The notes under the pieces were generated by a model. It made no database searches and was not told the DNA's origin. It saw nothing but the letters and a program-made list of their open reading frames with translations. DNA of 64,000 nt, from assembly GCF_023238625.1 (NCBI RefSeq), contig NZ_CP096670.1, positions 1,105,501 through 1,169,500 of the forward strand, written 5' to 3'. The position numbers and the translations under genes were made by a program. The stretch is from Agarivorans sp. TSD2052. Lineage in GTDB: Bacteria > Pseudomonadota > Gammaproteobacteria > Enterobacterales > Celerinatantimonadaceae. This document shows positions 54,711 through 63,998 of this stretch, piece after piece. Position 1 is the first letter of the stretch; the number at the start of each line of letters is the position of its first letter.

Positions 54711-56994
54711 TTTCTGCTCCCTTTGCACGGTCGAAAGTGATCAAAAGTAATGGTAAAAGTAAGAAGTCGATGACTAAGGCCACGGCAATAATAATAGAGG
54801 TGAGTAGCCCCATATTTGAATTAATGGTGAAGGTTGAGCCTATTAACACCGAGAAGCCAACCACTAGCACTGCGGTAGTAATGGCTAAGGCTTTACCCAC
54901 ACTTACAAAGGCGTAACGTACGGCGTTTTCTGCCGACTTCCCTTGTTTGCGCGCATACTGATATTTGGTGAGAAAGTGCACCGTATCATCTACCACAATG
55001 CCTAAGGTTACGCTGATCACTATCGACAATCCTAGGTTGATATTGCCGTCTATCAGCGCCCAAATACCAAAGCCAATGCCTGCTGGTACTAAGTTCGGCA
55101 ACAAGCTAATAAAGGTTAGGCGCAGCGAGCGTAGTGAAATACCAATCAGTACCGAGATGAGCACTAAAGCCCAAAATGCACCTTTCAAGGCTTGTGGCAT
55201 ATTACGCTCGCCAATGTGGGCAAACATAAGGTTAGGGCTGGCGGCTATTACTCGGTATTCGGGGGCGTTATCTTGCCACCATGCTAATGAGCGTTGCTCT
55301 AGCGCGATCATACCAATAGAGCCCATGTTTTTAGTGGTAATGGTTAAGCGAGTGGCAGACTTATCTACGTTGATTTGATTGTTGAGATCTAAGCCGTAGG
55401 GTAGGCTCATTTCGTACATCAACAAATATTGCGCTGACAACTCACGCCCTTCAGGCACCAGGTAGTATACGGCATCGTCGGCATGCATGTTTTTGTTTAA
55501 ACGGCGCATGATGTCGGAGATGCTGTTTACGTTGTCAATTTCTGGTTGTTCCCGCAGCCACGCACTAAAGTCTGCGATTTTTTGCATGTAGTGGGGCTCG
55601 TTAATCCCGCTACTTTCGCCACTTCTTATTTCGTAAGAGATAGTGGTAATGCCAGATATATTCTGTTCCATAAAGTCGGTAGATTGACGAAAATCTACCT
55701 GCTTGCTGAAATACTCGGTGGCCACATCGTTAAGCTGATTTCTCGGGATCATGGCTATAAACCCAACGATTACCACAATGGTCACTGGCATTAGCCACTT
55801 GCGTGAATCAATCACAAAGTTGGCCAAGCGATCGTAATTAGAGCGGCTCGCGGTATTGGCGACTTGCTTAATCGGTAGAATTTTCAACAGTGCAGGCAAT
55901 ATAGTCAGTGCATACACATAGGCCAGCATTACCCCTACCGCTACAATGGTGCCTAAAGCTTGAAAAGGCGGTGAGTCGGAAAAGTTTAAGGTTAAGAAGC
56001 CAATTGCGGTTGTGGCACTGGTTAAGAAAATAGCCCTGTTATTAATTTTTAAGCTAAATGCCAAGGCTTCATTTTTTGATTTTCCTTGGCGCATTTCATA
56101 GAGCATTGAAGCGATAACATGTACACAGTCGGCTACGGCTAAAGTCATTACCATGGTGGGTACATTAACGGTAACCGTATTTAGAGCAAACCCCATCCAA
56201 CCTGCCATGCCCATGGTGCTAGCAATAGTCACCACAATCACCACTAAGGTCGCTAACATGCCAAGTACCGAGCGTAGCAAAATGGCTAACATCACCAAAA
56301 TCAGCAGAAACATTAACGGCACAAGGGTAGACATGTCTTTTTGGCTCTGTTCGATGAAGCTATTGTTCATCATGATCATGCCAGACAGCAGTATCTTATG
56401 TTGTGGGTAGGCTTGTTGGTATTTAGCTTGTAAGTCTCGAACAAACTGCGAGGTTTTAGGCACCTCGGTCTGCATATCATCTTCAGAGATGGTAATGGTG
56501 GCGGCCACTACCGCTACCTGACCATTTAAGCTGATTAGGCGGCTTTCTAGTAATTGCTCGTTTAAGCTGACTTGTTTTATTTTTTCTATTTTTTGCGGAT
56601 CTAACATATCCGCTTCCAGCAATAGATCTTCTACCCATAGGTCGTCTTCTACCGCTTCGGTATGTTGGTAGTTGGTAATAGAGTCTACGCGGGTTGAGTT
56701 GGGAATTTGCCAAGATTCATCGGTCAGTTCTTTGATAAGGCTTAGCGATTGATGGTTGAACACATCGCCTTGTTCTGGGGCAATAACAAAAGTCACCGAG
56801 TCGGTTTTGTTAAAGACTTTTTGCATGCTTTCAAATTCTTGGAGCTGCGGGTTATCTTCGCCAAAAAATATTCGATAATCCCCCACAAAGGTGAGAAAAC
56901 GCCCACCAGATGCCATCGCCATTACTGTTAACATTAATAGCATTAGCGTTAACCAAGGTCGCGCGATTACTTGACTAAAAAATTTCTGTTCCAT
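54679..56994 (-). CDS. MMPL/RND-superfamily hydrophobe exporter
   Basis: The 771-residue product has twelve predicted helices and two periplasmic loops in the MMPL arrangement. The hallmark acidic helices are visible as MTLAVADCVHVIASMLYEMRQGKS and LGIVVDDTVHFLTKYQYARKQGKS. Relatives export lipids, hopanoids, pigments or other apolar compounds. The ATG at 56994 is preceded by AGGACAGGG. It heads a three-gene operon with the LolA-like and barrel genes and has a pair of TetR-type palindromes 50-80 bases upstream. Confidence 0.9.
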   Translation of the reverse strand: MEQKFFSQVIARPWLTLMLLMLTVMAMASGGRFLTFVGDYRIFFGEDNPQLQEFESMQKVFNKTDSVTFVIAPEQGDVFNHQSLSLIKELTDESWQIPNSTRVDSITNYQHTEAVEDDLWVEDLLLEADMLDPQKIEKIKQVSLNEQLLESRLISLNGQVAVVAATITISEDDMQTEVPKTSQFVRDLQAKYQQAYPQHKILLSGMIMMNNSFIEQSQKDMSTLVPLMFLLILVMLAILLRSVLGMLATLVVIVVTIASTMGMAGWMGFALNTVTVNVPTMVMTLAVADCVHVIASMLYEMRQGKSKNEALAFSLKINNRAIFLTSATTAIGFLTLNFSDSPPFQALGTIVAVGVMLAYVYALTILPALLKILPIKQVANTASRSNYDRLANFVIDSRKWLMPVTIVVIVGFIAMIPRNQLNDVATEYFSKQVDFRQSTDFMEQNISGITTISYEIRSGESSGINEPHYMQKIADFSAWLREQPEIDNVNSISDIMRRLNKNMHADDAVYYLVPEGRELSAQYLLMYEMSLPYGLDLNNQINVDKSATRLTITTKNMGSIGMIALEQRSLAWWQDNAPEYRVIAASPNLMFAHIGERNMPQALKGAFWALVLISVLIGISLRSLRLTFISLLPNLVPAGIGFGIWALIDGNINLGLSIVISVTLGIVVDDTVHFLTKYQYARKQGKSAENAVRYAFVSVGKALAITTAVLVVGFSVLIGSTFTINSNMGLLTSIIIAVALVIDFLLLPLLLITFDRAKGAENAAALQQKTA

Positions 56995-57043
56995 AGCCCT
57001 GTCCTTTACCAATTGAACCATTCAGTTGGTTTAAAGTTGATTG

Positions 57044-57074
57044 TGACGATTGGTCTAAAATTGACGAATCGTCA
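57044..57074. promoter_or_regulatory. Paired TetR operators upstream of the MMPL operon
   Basis: A perfect 13-bp palindrome TGACG-AAT-CGTCA (57062-57074) and a weaker copy TGACG-ATT-GGTCT (57044-57056) have centres exactly 18 bp apart. The pair begins 50 bases upstream of the MMPL start codon. The same pair and spacing recur in front of the tetR gene. Confidence 0.75.
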
Positions 57075-57084
57075 CTTGTGTTGT

Positions 57085-57114
57085 TTAAAAAACCGCTAGT
57101 TACCGCGGTTTTTC
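57085..57114 (-). terminator. Rho-independent terminator of the tetR gene
   Basis: AAAACCGC/GCGGTTTT (57089-57096 and 57105-57112) with an 8-base loop is followed by T residues on either strand. It ends the tetR transcript before the MMPL promoter. Confidence 0.75.
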
Positions 57115-57233
57115 TTGCTTGCCTATGGTGCTTTTGTTTTAACTACTTAAATAAAGGTAGAACAACTTGGCACTTTTTCTTGTTAATCCCTTAAATTGGC
57201 GATGCGAGTTTAAGGGCCTATGTAAAGCTGATA

Positions 57234-57983
57234 TTACAGGTGTGCCGTTTGCTCCAGTGTTGCAAGCTCGTCGGCATATAACTCTTGCCCAATACGTTGC
57301 CAAGTGGCGAGGTAGTCTTGCTCATTAGATAACGGCTTCCAAGCTAGGCCGTCGCACAACAAATTAACGTTATAGAGTAAGGCATACTGAGTATCCATGC
57401 CGCTAGAACAGCCATGAGTTTGTTTGTTTGACACCGCACTGGTGAGTGCATTAGTGCCAAAAGCCATTGACCACGCAGCAAAAGTAGCCGCATTTGCATT
57501 TACGTTTTTACTCGCTGGGATCTCGCCTAAGGCAACGGCTTGTTCAATCAATTTAATGGCGGTACCAAGAATTCTGTCTTCATGTTCATTCACATTCGCG
57601 CTACGCGCGCTCGAGGTCTTCTCCAAGATATTGGGGGTTTTCATACTTAATACCACCATTGATAGCGTTGGATAAAGACGACTAAAAAGTTGATAGGCAA
57701 ACGCCATCGCAATCATCTTTTCTCGGGTACAGCCCTCAAAGGTAGCAATGCGCTGATATAAATCGATTTGAATACGCATTGAGCGACAACATAAGGCGCA
57801 TAACACATCTTCTTTACAGTTAAAGTGATTATAAACGGTGCCTTTAGAATACTCAGACCGTTGGGTAATTTTATCCATGGTTAAGCCCGCAAAGCCGGTT
57901 TCTGCCATTAGCTCGAGCGCTATGTCTAATAACAGCTCTTCGCGGTTCGCTACTTCTTGGGCTTTTCTGGTTTTTGTATTCAT
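57234..57983 (-). CDS. TetR-family repressor of the MMPL export operon
   Basis: The 249-residue product has a TetR helix-turn-helix at residues ~12-60 (LLLDIALELMAETGFAGLTMDKITQRSEYSKGTVYNHFNCKEDVLCAL) and a helical ligand domain. The DNA-binding region matches regulators that use palindromes with CGTCA-like halves. AAGAGAACAC precedes the ATG. Paired palindromes TGACG-N3-CGTCA lie before this gene and before the MMPL operon, strongly suggesting autorepression and control of the exporter. The ligand is probably the exported compound or a precursor. Confidence 0.9.
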   Translation of the reverse strand: MNTKTRKAQEVANREELLLDIALELMAETGFAGLTMDKITQRSEYSKGTVYNHFNCKEDVLCALCCRSMRIQIDLYQRIATFEGCTREKMIAMAFAYQLFSRLYPTLSMVVLSMKTPNILEKTSSARSANVNEHEDRILGTAIKLIEQAVALGEIPASKNVNANAATFAAWSMAFGTNALTSAVSNKQTHGCSSGMDTQYALLYNVNLLCDGLAWKPLSNEQDYLATWQRIGQELYADELATLEQTAHL

Positions 57984-58348
57984 GTGTTCTCTTTTGGTGA
58001 CACGTCGTCATAATGTGACGATGCGTCAATTTATACTCTTGGCTTAATTATTATTCAAGTTTTATTTTGATTTGATGTTTTAGGTGCATAGAAAACTCGA
58101 CGCTTCCTTGAAGTGTAAGTAGTGACGGATGTGTTGAGCAAGTTGAAATAGTGATTAACGGATCAATCAGGTCGCGGCATGGCTTTTTATCAAAGCGCAA
58201 GTGAGGAGCTTAGTGTTTAGACGGCTTATCTGAATAAGTTTTTGTGGTGTGTCAATATTATATCGATATTTGGTTTAAAGTTGGTGTTTCATCCTATATG
58301 GTTACGCCTTCGCCAGTTATATAGCTTCACCAAAGGATAATAAGAAGC
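57984..58348. other. Intergenic region between tetR and sstT
   Basis: This divergent region holds the tetR operators (listed separately) and the sstT promoter and leader. The part nearer sstT (58100-58330) has no open frame or known riboswitch motif that I recognise. Confidence 0.5.
57998..58028. promoter_or_regulatory. Paired TetR operators upstream of tetR
   Basis: A perfect palindrome TGACG-ATG-CGTCA (58016-58028) and a one-mismatch copy TGACA-CGT-CGTCA (57998-58010) have centres 18 bp apart, the same spacing as before the MMPL operon. The site begins 15 bases upstream of the tetR start. Confidence 0.78.
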
Positions 58349-59572
58349 ATGAAACAACAAACAAACAACAGCATATTACGTTTTTTTACCCAAGGTAGCT
58401 TAGTGCTGCAAATTCTCATCGGTATTGTTGCGGGTAGTATCTTAGCTATCGCAGCGCCAACGGTAGCGACATCCGTGGGTTTATTTGGTGAGTTATTTGT
58501 TGGTGCGCTAAAAGCCGTTGCTCCGGTATTAGTTTTTGTATTGGTAGCGGCGTCTGTTGCTAGCCATAAACGCGGCCAAAATACCCAACTACGCCCGATT
58601 ATTTACTTGTACCTATTAGGTACCTTTGCAGCTTCGCTTACCGCTGTTGGTATGAGCTTTTTGTTCCCAACAGAACTGATTTTAGTGAGCACGGAGACCT
58701 CTGCAAACCCACCGCAAGGCATTGGTGAAGTATTGCATACCTTGTTATTTAAGGTGGTAGATAACCCCATTAGCGCCATTATGAATGGTAACTACATCGG
58801 CATTTTAGCTTGGGCAATTGGTTTAGGTATTGCTATGCATAGCGCATCAGATACCACTAAAACCCTGTTTAATGACGTAGCCGCTGGTGTATCAAGTATT
58901 GTGCGCTTTGTTATTCGCTTAGCGCCAATTGGTATTTTTGGCTTGGTGGCAAATACCATTGCGCAAACGGGCTTCTCGGTGTTGTTAGGTTACAGCCAGT
59001 TGCTATTGGTGCTTATTGGCTCAATGCTATTAATTGCCTTGGTGATGAACCCACTATTGGTATTCTACAAAATACGTCGTAACCCTTATCCGCTGGTATT
59101 TAAGTGTTTGCGTGAAAGTGGCGTTACCGCATTTTTCACCCGTAGCTCGGCGGCAAACATTCCAGTAAACATGGATTTAGCTAAACGCTTAAATCTAAAT
59201 GAAGATACCTACTCAGTCTCTATTCCGTTAGGAGCCACCATTAACATGGCCGGCGCAGCGATTACCATTACGGTGTTGTCTCTTGCGGCTGTACATACTT
59301 TGGGTATTCAAGTTGATTTTGCTACTGCGCTTTTATTAAGTGTTGTGGCGGCTGTATCGGCTTGTGGTGCTTCGGGTGTGGCGGGTGGTTCGTTACTGCT
59401 TATCCCACTAGCATGTAGCTTGTTTGGTGTGTCTAACGACGTAGCCATGCAAGTGGTGGCGGTTGGCTTTATTATTGGTGTATTGCAAGATTCGGCCGAA
59501 ACAGCCCTAAACAGCTCTACCGACGTATTGTTTACTGCAGCATGTTGCCAAGCAGCAGAAGATAAAGCGTAA
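58349..59572 (+). CDS. sstT: Serine/threonine:Na+ symporter
   Basis: SstT imports serine and threonine with Na+. The 407-residue product belongs to the DAACS (glutamate-transporter) fold. It has the re-entrant signatures [21 protein letters not shown] and [18 protein letters not shown], the late loop [19 protein letters not shown], and [18 protein letters not shown]. Length and motifs match E. coli SstT closely. AAGGATAATAAG precedes the ATG and a strong terminator follows. It uses the Na+ gradient made by Na+-NQR. Confidence 0.97.
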   Translation: MKQQTNNSILRFFTQGSLVLQILIGIVAGSILAIAAPTVATSVGLFGELFVGALKAVAPVLVFVLVAASVASHKRGQNTQLRPIIYLYLLGTFAASLTAVGMSFLFPTELILVSTETSANPPQGIGEVLHTLLFKVVDNPISAIMNGNYIGILAWAIGLGIAMHSASDTTKTLFNDVAAGVSSIVRFVIRLAPIGIFGLVANTIAQTGFSVLLGYSQLLLVLIGSMLLIALVMNPLLVFYKIRRNPYPLVFKCLRESGVTAFFTRSSAANIPVNMDLAKRLNLNEDTYSVSIPLGATINMAGAAITITVLSLAAVHTLGIQVDFATALLLSVVAAVSACGASGVAGGSLLLIPLACSLFGVSNDVAMQVVAVGFIIGVLQDSAETALNSSTDVLFTAACCQAAEDKA

Positions 59573-59580
59573 TTTATGCG

Positions 59581-59620
59581 CCCTCACATTTTGATGTTTA
59601 ACAAATGTGAGGGTTTTCTC
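59581..59620 (+). terminator. Rho-independent terminator of sstT
   Basis: An 11-bp perfect stem CCCTCACATTT/AAATGTGAGGG (59581-59591 and 59603-59613) with an 11-base loop and TTTTCTCT. Confidence 0.93.
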
Positions 59621-59774
59621 TATACTATTCTTCCAGTCACTACATCATTGTTTAACTCTCCTGCTGTTATTTGTAATAACGCAATAAAATAACTCTATAT
59701 ATCAATAGTGAACTGTTCTTTTTAGCGCCTAATCATTATCATGTTTGCCTTATCAATACGCATAAGGAAGCGCA

Positions 59775-61808
59775 GTGATTGATTTTTTTAGGTATCTCGG
59801 TATATGTTTTATTACTATTCTGTTTTCTTGGTTACCACTCTCCGTGGTTCACGCCAGCTCATCTAATTTTTGGCAAATCTCAACAGTACCAAGCTGGACA
59901 GAAGCTGATCTTAACTCGCCTCAAATAGGTGAGGGGCTAGAGTCTTTAGAGTATTTGCTGTATGACGCACAAGTGAACTTGAATTTAGATGTTGTTCAGA
60001 GCTTCTATCAATATCGCTACCAAGTTAATGATGCGGCTGGTGTTGAAGATAACTCTGATCTAAGTATTACTTTTAGCCCTGATTATCAAACAGTGGTAAT
60101 GCATAAGGTTGAGGTTATTAGAAACGGCCAGTCGTCGTCGCGTTTGGTTGAGCATGATGTGCGTTTAGTGGACATTGAACCTGAAAAAAGTAGCAAAATT
60201 TATTCGGGGCAAAAGCAGCTACAACTTTGGTTGAAAGATATTCGAGCTGGTGATGTTATCGAATATAGCTACAGCATAGTAGGCTCTAATCCGGTATTTG
60301 AAGGCCACTACAGCCACTTTTTTAAGCTGGGTTGGGGCATAGAAGTAAAGCAAGCCAATGTTAGTGTTATTGCACCGAATAAGCGTAAATTGAATCACCA
60401 GCTAATAAAAACAGATGTGAAGATTAATGTAGATAAACGGGCCAAAGAGTCCCGCTATTCTTTAAGCTTAACTGATGTTCCTGCTTATTACTCTGATGGT
60501 GATGAACCATCTTGGGAGTTTTCTCAGCCATATTGGTTAGTCAGCGACTTTGACGATTGGAAAGGTGTAAACGATTGGGCTTTAGGTTTATTTGAACATT
60601 CGCCAGGAAAATCGAATGAATTTGACCACTGGTTGGAAGAGCTGCAAGCACTACCAAAACAGACGGCAGTGGAGCAAGCTATTAGTTTTGTTCAACAAGA
60701 TATTCGTTATTTAGGGATTGAGCTTGGCGAAAACTCCCATCGCCCACACGCTCCTGCTGAGGTATTTGATAACCGCTATGGAGATTGTAAAGACAAATCC
60801 TTTTTGCTGGTGACCGCGCTTAAATCTCTGGGAATTGATGCCTATCCTGTTTTAGTTTCAACCTATAATCGAAACACCGTCCGAGATTTTATTCCTGCAT
60901 ATAATCTGTTTAATCATGCCATTGTTCGCTTTGATTTTAATGGTAACGAATACTGGATTGACCCCACTAAAAATTATCAAGCGACGAGTTTAAATTATAT
61001 TGTTCAATCCTCTTTAGGTGATGCGTTGGTGGTTGCCAAAGGTAATAGCTCTTTGTCAGAAATGCCCGACTACCAAGCCATAGATAACCGAATTATATTT
61101 GAACAAACCTATAAAGCGGCTGACTATCAGTCACCAGTAGAGTTGCTGATTAAAAGCACCTATACAGGCACACAAGCCGATAGAATGCGTTACCGTGTGG
61201 CCAGTAAGAGTGCCAAGCGTATGTCGAAGGAGTACTTAGAGTACTACCAACGTTTATACCCAAAACTTAGCAGCCTACAAGCCGTTCAAGTAGTGGATGA
61301 CGCTAACACTAATCAACTGACTATTAGTGAATCTTACCTAGTACCAGAATTTTGGACTATCGCGGATGGAGAGGCAGTATTTGAGCTTTACTCTGATTTG
61401 GTGGATGACTATCTCTACATTCCAGAAAAAGTAAATCGTCAGCAGTCTCTCGCTTTAGGCTCGCCTTTATCTGTTTATCAGAGTTCTCATTTAGTACTTC
61501 CGCAAGATGTAGATTTCTCAAGTTTAATCGCTCATCGGTCTGAGGAAAATGATTACATAAGCTTTAGCTCAAGCTTTGATTATCAAAACAGAACTATTTC
61601 ATTTAATCATGCTTACAGCAATAAAGCTCGTTCAGTACCGCCGCAAGATACTGAGCAACACATCGAGTTATTACGTAAAGCACGTAAGCGCTTAAGTATT
61701 AGTTATAGCGTAACCAACGTTACCGAAGATGAGGCTTATGGTTCTGTAGCCAAGCTAGTCAATTACTTGTTATCTTTAAAACAAACTCGTGCCGCGGAGG
61801 TGAATTAG
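59775..61808 (+). CDS. Exported DUF3857 / transglutaminase-like protein
   Basis: The 677-residue product has a signal peptide (about residues 5-27, cleavage near VHA-SS). A DUF3857 beta-rich domain follows (residues ~75-235; RLVDIEPEKSSKIYSG, LWLKDIRAGDVIEYSYSI), then a transglutaminase-like domain (~290-400). The catalytic triad is intact: Cys in RYGDCKDKSFLL, His in NLFNHAIVRF and Asp in YWIDPTKN. Relatives may act as periplasmic proteases or cross-linkers. Translation starts at GTG with AAGGAAG. Its stop TAG shares one base with the GTG start of the next gene. The biological role is unknown. Confidence 0.85.
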   Translation: MIDFFRYLGICFITILFSWLPLSVVHASSSNFWQISTVPSWTEADLNSPQIGEGLESLEYLLYDAQVNLNLDVVQSFYQYRYQVNDAAGVEDNSDLSITFSPDYQTVVMHKVEVIRNGQSSSRLVEHDVRLVDIEPEKSSKIYSGQKQLQLWLKDIRAGDVIEYSYSIVGSNPVFEGHYSHFFKLGWGIEVKQANVSVIAPNKRKLNHQLIKTDVKINVDKRAKESRYSLSLTDVPAYYSDGDEPSWEFSQPYWLVSDFDDWKGVNDWALGLFEHSPGKSNEFDHWLEELQALPKQTAVEQAISFVQQDIRYLGIELGENSHRPHAPAEVFDNRYGDCKDKSFLLVTALKSLGIDAYPVLVSTYNRNTVRDFIPAYNLFNHAIVRFDFNGNEYWIDPTKNYQATSLNYIVQSSLGDALVVAKGNSSLSEMPDYQAIDNRIIFEQTYKAADYQSPVELLIKSTYTGTQADRMRYRVASKSAKRMSKEYLEYYQRLYPKLSSLQAVQVVDDANTNQLTISESYLVPEFWTIADGEAVFELYSDLVDDYLYIPEKVNRQQSLALGSPLSVYQSSHLVLPQDVDFSSLIAHRSEENDYISFSSSFDYQNRTISFNHAYSNKARSVPPQDTEQHIELLRKARKRLSISYSVTNVTEDEAYGSVAKLVNYLLSLKQTRAAEVN

Positions 61809-62938
61809 TGAAGTATTTCAGTATTTTATTTATCTGTTTTTTGTTGAGCTCTTGCGCGGTAACTGAAGCTGAACATCAGCCAAGCGCTTTGTCTGGTAAT
61901 GGTAAATTTGCTAAAGAGCATAGCTATGATAGTGAACGGTTTTATATCCAATTTGTCGATTCGCTCAATCAGGACACAGAGCAGGCACTGCGCTCTAAAA
62001 TTAACGTTGACATTAGTGCCGATTATCTTGAAACACAGCTTGCTTTTGACTCTTTATCTACAAGCGATGTGGAAAAAGTCATTGAAGCATTGAATGATCG
62101 TTTGATCGGCGTTCTAAGCGAACAAACAAATGTACAATGGACATATGTTGGCAGCGAACTCAATCAGCATGATAAAAAAGTAAGTTATTACAGAGCGACA
62201 GAAGGGGACTATTTTGCTTATTACACTCTGATTTGGCGTAACAATAAGCTAGTTGATATTGAAAATACCCTACTAACTATGGGCGTTAGCTCAATGCTTT
62301 CATTAGCGATTCAGCTAAACGAGGCTAAAACTTCAGCTAAAACACAACAACGTTTAAATAGTTTTGTTAAGTTTGCTATAAACGGTGATATAGATAAAGT
62401 TCCATTAGCTTATCAACGTCTTCCTAAGCGTTTTCAACAAAGTAATGTAGTGTTAAGCGTGTTGTTAACTTATTTGACTGAGCAAGAAGGTGCCGAGTTA
62501 CCGCTAGCTTTCAGCCAATACATGCAGTTAGAAAAACCTGTTCACCCACGTTTTTATGGCTATTATACTGATGTAGGTAATTATCAAGCCGCTATAGATT
62601 GTCTCAAGCAGCTTCCTTTAGTGGTTTTCGAAGACTCGAGGCTTCAAGCTGAAATAGCCTCTATTCACTTTTTGGCTGGCCAAACAGAAACTGCAAAAAC
62701 AGTGCTGCGCAATGGTATATTAAGCCACCCTTACGACGTGTTTAGTTACTTTTGGCTATTGGACCTTGCTTTGAAAACAAACGATTTTTCAGAAAGTGAA
62801 TTATTGCTAAATGTACTTAGAGACCGCTTTTTTATTGAGTATTCTCGTCAGGACTTAGTTGACGTAGAAGGAGGCGAAGAGTTTGTTAACTCTCACTTTT
62901 ACGACCGCTATCAAACTTACCTAAAGAATGCTGCCTAA
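61808..62938 (+). CDS. Lipoprotein with C-terminal TPR-like repeats
   Basis: The 376-residue product has a signal ending in the lipobox LSSC. An N-terminal unknown domain (residues ~40-190) is followed by helix-turn-helix repeats resembling tetratricopeptide repeats (~205-350; YQAAIDCLKQLPLVVFEDSRLQAEIASIHFLAGQTETAKTVL). Its GTG start overlaps the stop of the transglutaminase gene by one base, so the two are translationally coupled and probably act together at the periplasmic face of a membrane. A terminator follows. I do not recognise the N-terminal domain. Confidence 0.75.
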   Translation: MKYFSILFICFLLSSCAVTEAEHQPSALSGNGKFAKEHSYDSERFYIQFVDSLNQDTEQALRSKINVDISADYLETQLAFDSLSTSDVEKVIEALNDRLIGVLSEQTNVQWTYVGSELNQHDKKVSYYRATEGDYFAYYTLIWRNNKLVDIENTLLTMGVSSMLSLAIQLNEAKTSAKTQQRLNSFVKFAINGDIDKVPLAYQRLPKRFQQSNVVLSVLLTYLTEQEGAELPLAFSQYMQLEKPVHPRFYGYYTDVGNYQAAIDCLKQLPLVVFEDSRLQAEIASIHFLAGQTETAKTVLRNGILSHPYDVFSYFWLLDLALKTNDFSESELLLNVLRDRFFIEYSRQDLVDVEGGEEFVNSHFYDRYQTYLKNAA

Positions 62939-62950
62939 ACGAGAATTAAG

Positions 62951-62983
62951 AAAAAACCCATAGTTTATTATGGGTCTTTTTTG
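62951..62983 (+). terminator. Rho-independent terminator of the transglutaminase/TPR operon
   Basis: ACCCATA/TATGGGT (62956-62962 and 62969-62975) with a 6-base loop, preceded by A-run and followed by CTTTTTTG. Confidence 0.88.
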
Positions 62984-63361
62984 TTTTATTTAACTAACAC
63001 TGTTTGCTTGGCTACTTGATATTCCGCAGTTGCTCAATGGGTCAATAAAATGTGCTAGACGCGGTGTTAAGTAAAGTGTGACCTTTTATTTGCCGAGCCC
63101 CCGGTAATAATCGCACACTAGCGGGTAACGCCATTGGACCCTGTCGCGCTGGCTTGAAGGGGGAGAACATGAGCCAAACAAGTTGGTTTTCGGTTAATAA
63201 CATAACAGCCCGCCCCGCAATAAAGATATGCTTTCAACTTGAGTATAGGGCCCTAAGTTTAAGCAAAATTACTCAAATTCAGTACATAGTTCACTTACCG
63301 CAAATAAGCAGGACTTAGGGGAGGGTAGTCGCGTTTTATGTGAGGTATTTCAATATTATGC
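62984..63361. other. Intergenic region with one possible tiny gene
   Basis: Apart from the 49-codon frame at 63169-63318, listed separately at low confidence, I see no gene, repeat or known RNA here. Confidence 0.4.
63169..63318 (+). CDS. Possible 49-aa ORF, unknown
   Basis: The frame has an ATG with an unusually strong ribosome-binding site (AGGGGGAG) 5 bases upstream. The encoded 49 residues (MSQTSWFSVNNITARP...) have no signal peptide, helix or family resemblance that I can see. It may be spurious; the ribosome-binding site is the only positive evidence. Confidence 0.22.
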   Translation: MSQTSWFSVNNITARPAIKICFQLEYRALSLSKITQIQYIVHLPQISRT

Positions 63362-63541
63362 TTACTTTGGGTGGTGCTTATTAGACAGTATTGCGGTGAC
63401 TAAGAGGCCAAACCCTAAACCTGCGATCAGCGACCCAATAAAGGCCAGAGCAGAATGCTGCAAAAAGAAAAAACCAATACCTAGCCCCACTAAGGTGCCG
63501 CCACCTATCGCCCAAGTGCTTCTGTCTTTGATTGAATCCAT
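63362..63541 (-). CDS. Small two-helix membrane protein, 59 aa
   Basis: The 59-residue product starts MDSIKDRSTWAIGGG and is almost entirely two glycine-rich membrane helices (GTLVGLGIGFFFL and FIGSLIAGLGFGLLVTAIL), with GxxxG-type packing and a short KHHPK tail. GGAG lies 11 bases upstream of the ATG, better than for the alternative overlapping frames on either strand. The composition is that of a genuine small membrane protein; similar short proteins are common in marine gammaproteobacteria. Function unknown. Confidence 0.7.
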   Translation of the reverse strand: MDSIKDRSTWAIGGGTLVGLGIGFFFLQHSALAFIGSLIAGLGFGLLVTAILSNKHHPK

Positions 63542-63890
63542 CGCGGTATTCTCCGTATTTAGAGTCGCTATTAGGCAAATCGCTGTTGTATTTTAAGTAT
63601 AGTTTTTGCTTGAAAAATGCTCATGATATACCGCAATAAATATGCTGTTTATTTGGGTCTTGATTAACCATTTCAGTATCCCCTGAAATAACACTTAGCG
63701 GATTAATACATCGGTTCACCTTTCCAATAGAAATAGCGCTTTGCGTAAGCTGGAGTTGAACAACAAGGCGCAATTTTTGTTGTTTTTTAGCTAATAATGT
63801 CTTTAGTTAAATAGGGGGGGCGGCCCCACCGATACCCACAAAAAAGGCTCGCAGTTGCGAGCCTTAGTATTAGCGTTGCAAAAATAATGC
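63542..63890. other. Intergenic region at the right end
   Basis: It holds the promoter of the small membrane protein and, at 63838-63865, the terminator of the next gene on the minus strand. A run of seven G residues lies near 63815. I see nothing else. Confidence 0.45.
63838..63865 (-). terminator. Rho-independent terminator of the right-edge gene
   Basis: AAGGCTCGC/GCGAGCCTT (63844-63852 and 63857-63865), 9-bp perfect stem with a 4-base loop, continuing into TTTTTTGTGG on the minus strand. Confidence 0.9.
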
Positions 63891-63998
63891 TTAGTTTACG
63901 GCGCTGTCTGCTTGGCTAGTCATGCTAGAACCAAAGGAAATACCTTGGTCATTTACCTGCATATTCACCTGCGCTTTGATTCGGTAGTCTTTTAACTC
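63891..63998 (-). CDS. C-terminal end of a protein truncated by the window edge
   Basis: The minus strand is open from the right edge to a TAA at 63891-63893, encoding the last 35 residues (ELKDYRIKAQVNMQVNDQ...SQADSAVN). It is followed 25 bases later by a strong terminator, as expected for a real gene end. The residues form a plausible beta-hairpin but are too few to name a family. Confidence 0.6.
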   Translation of the reverse strand, partial: ELKDYRIKAQVNMQVNDQGISFGSSMTSQADSAVN

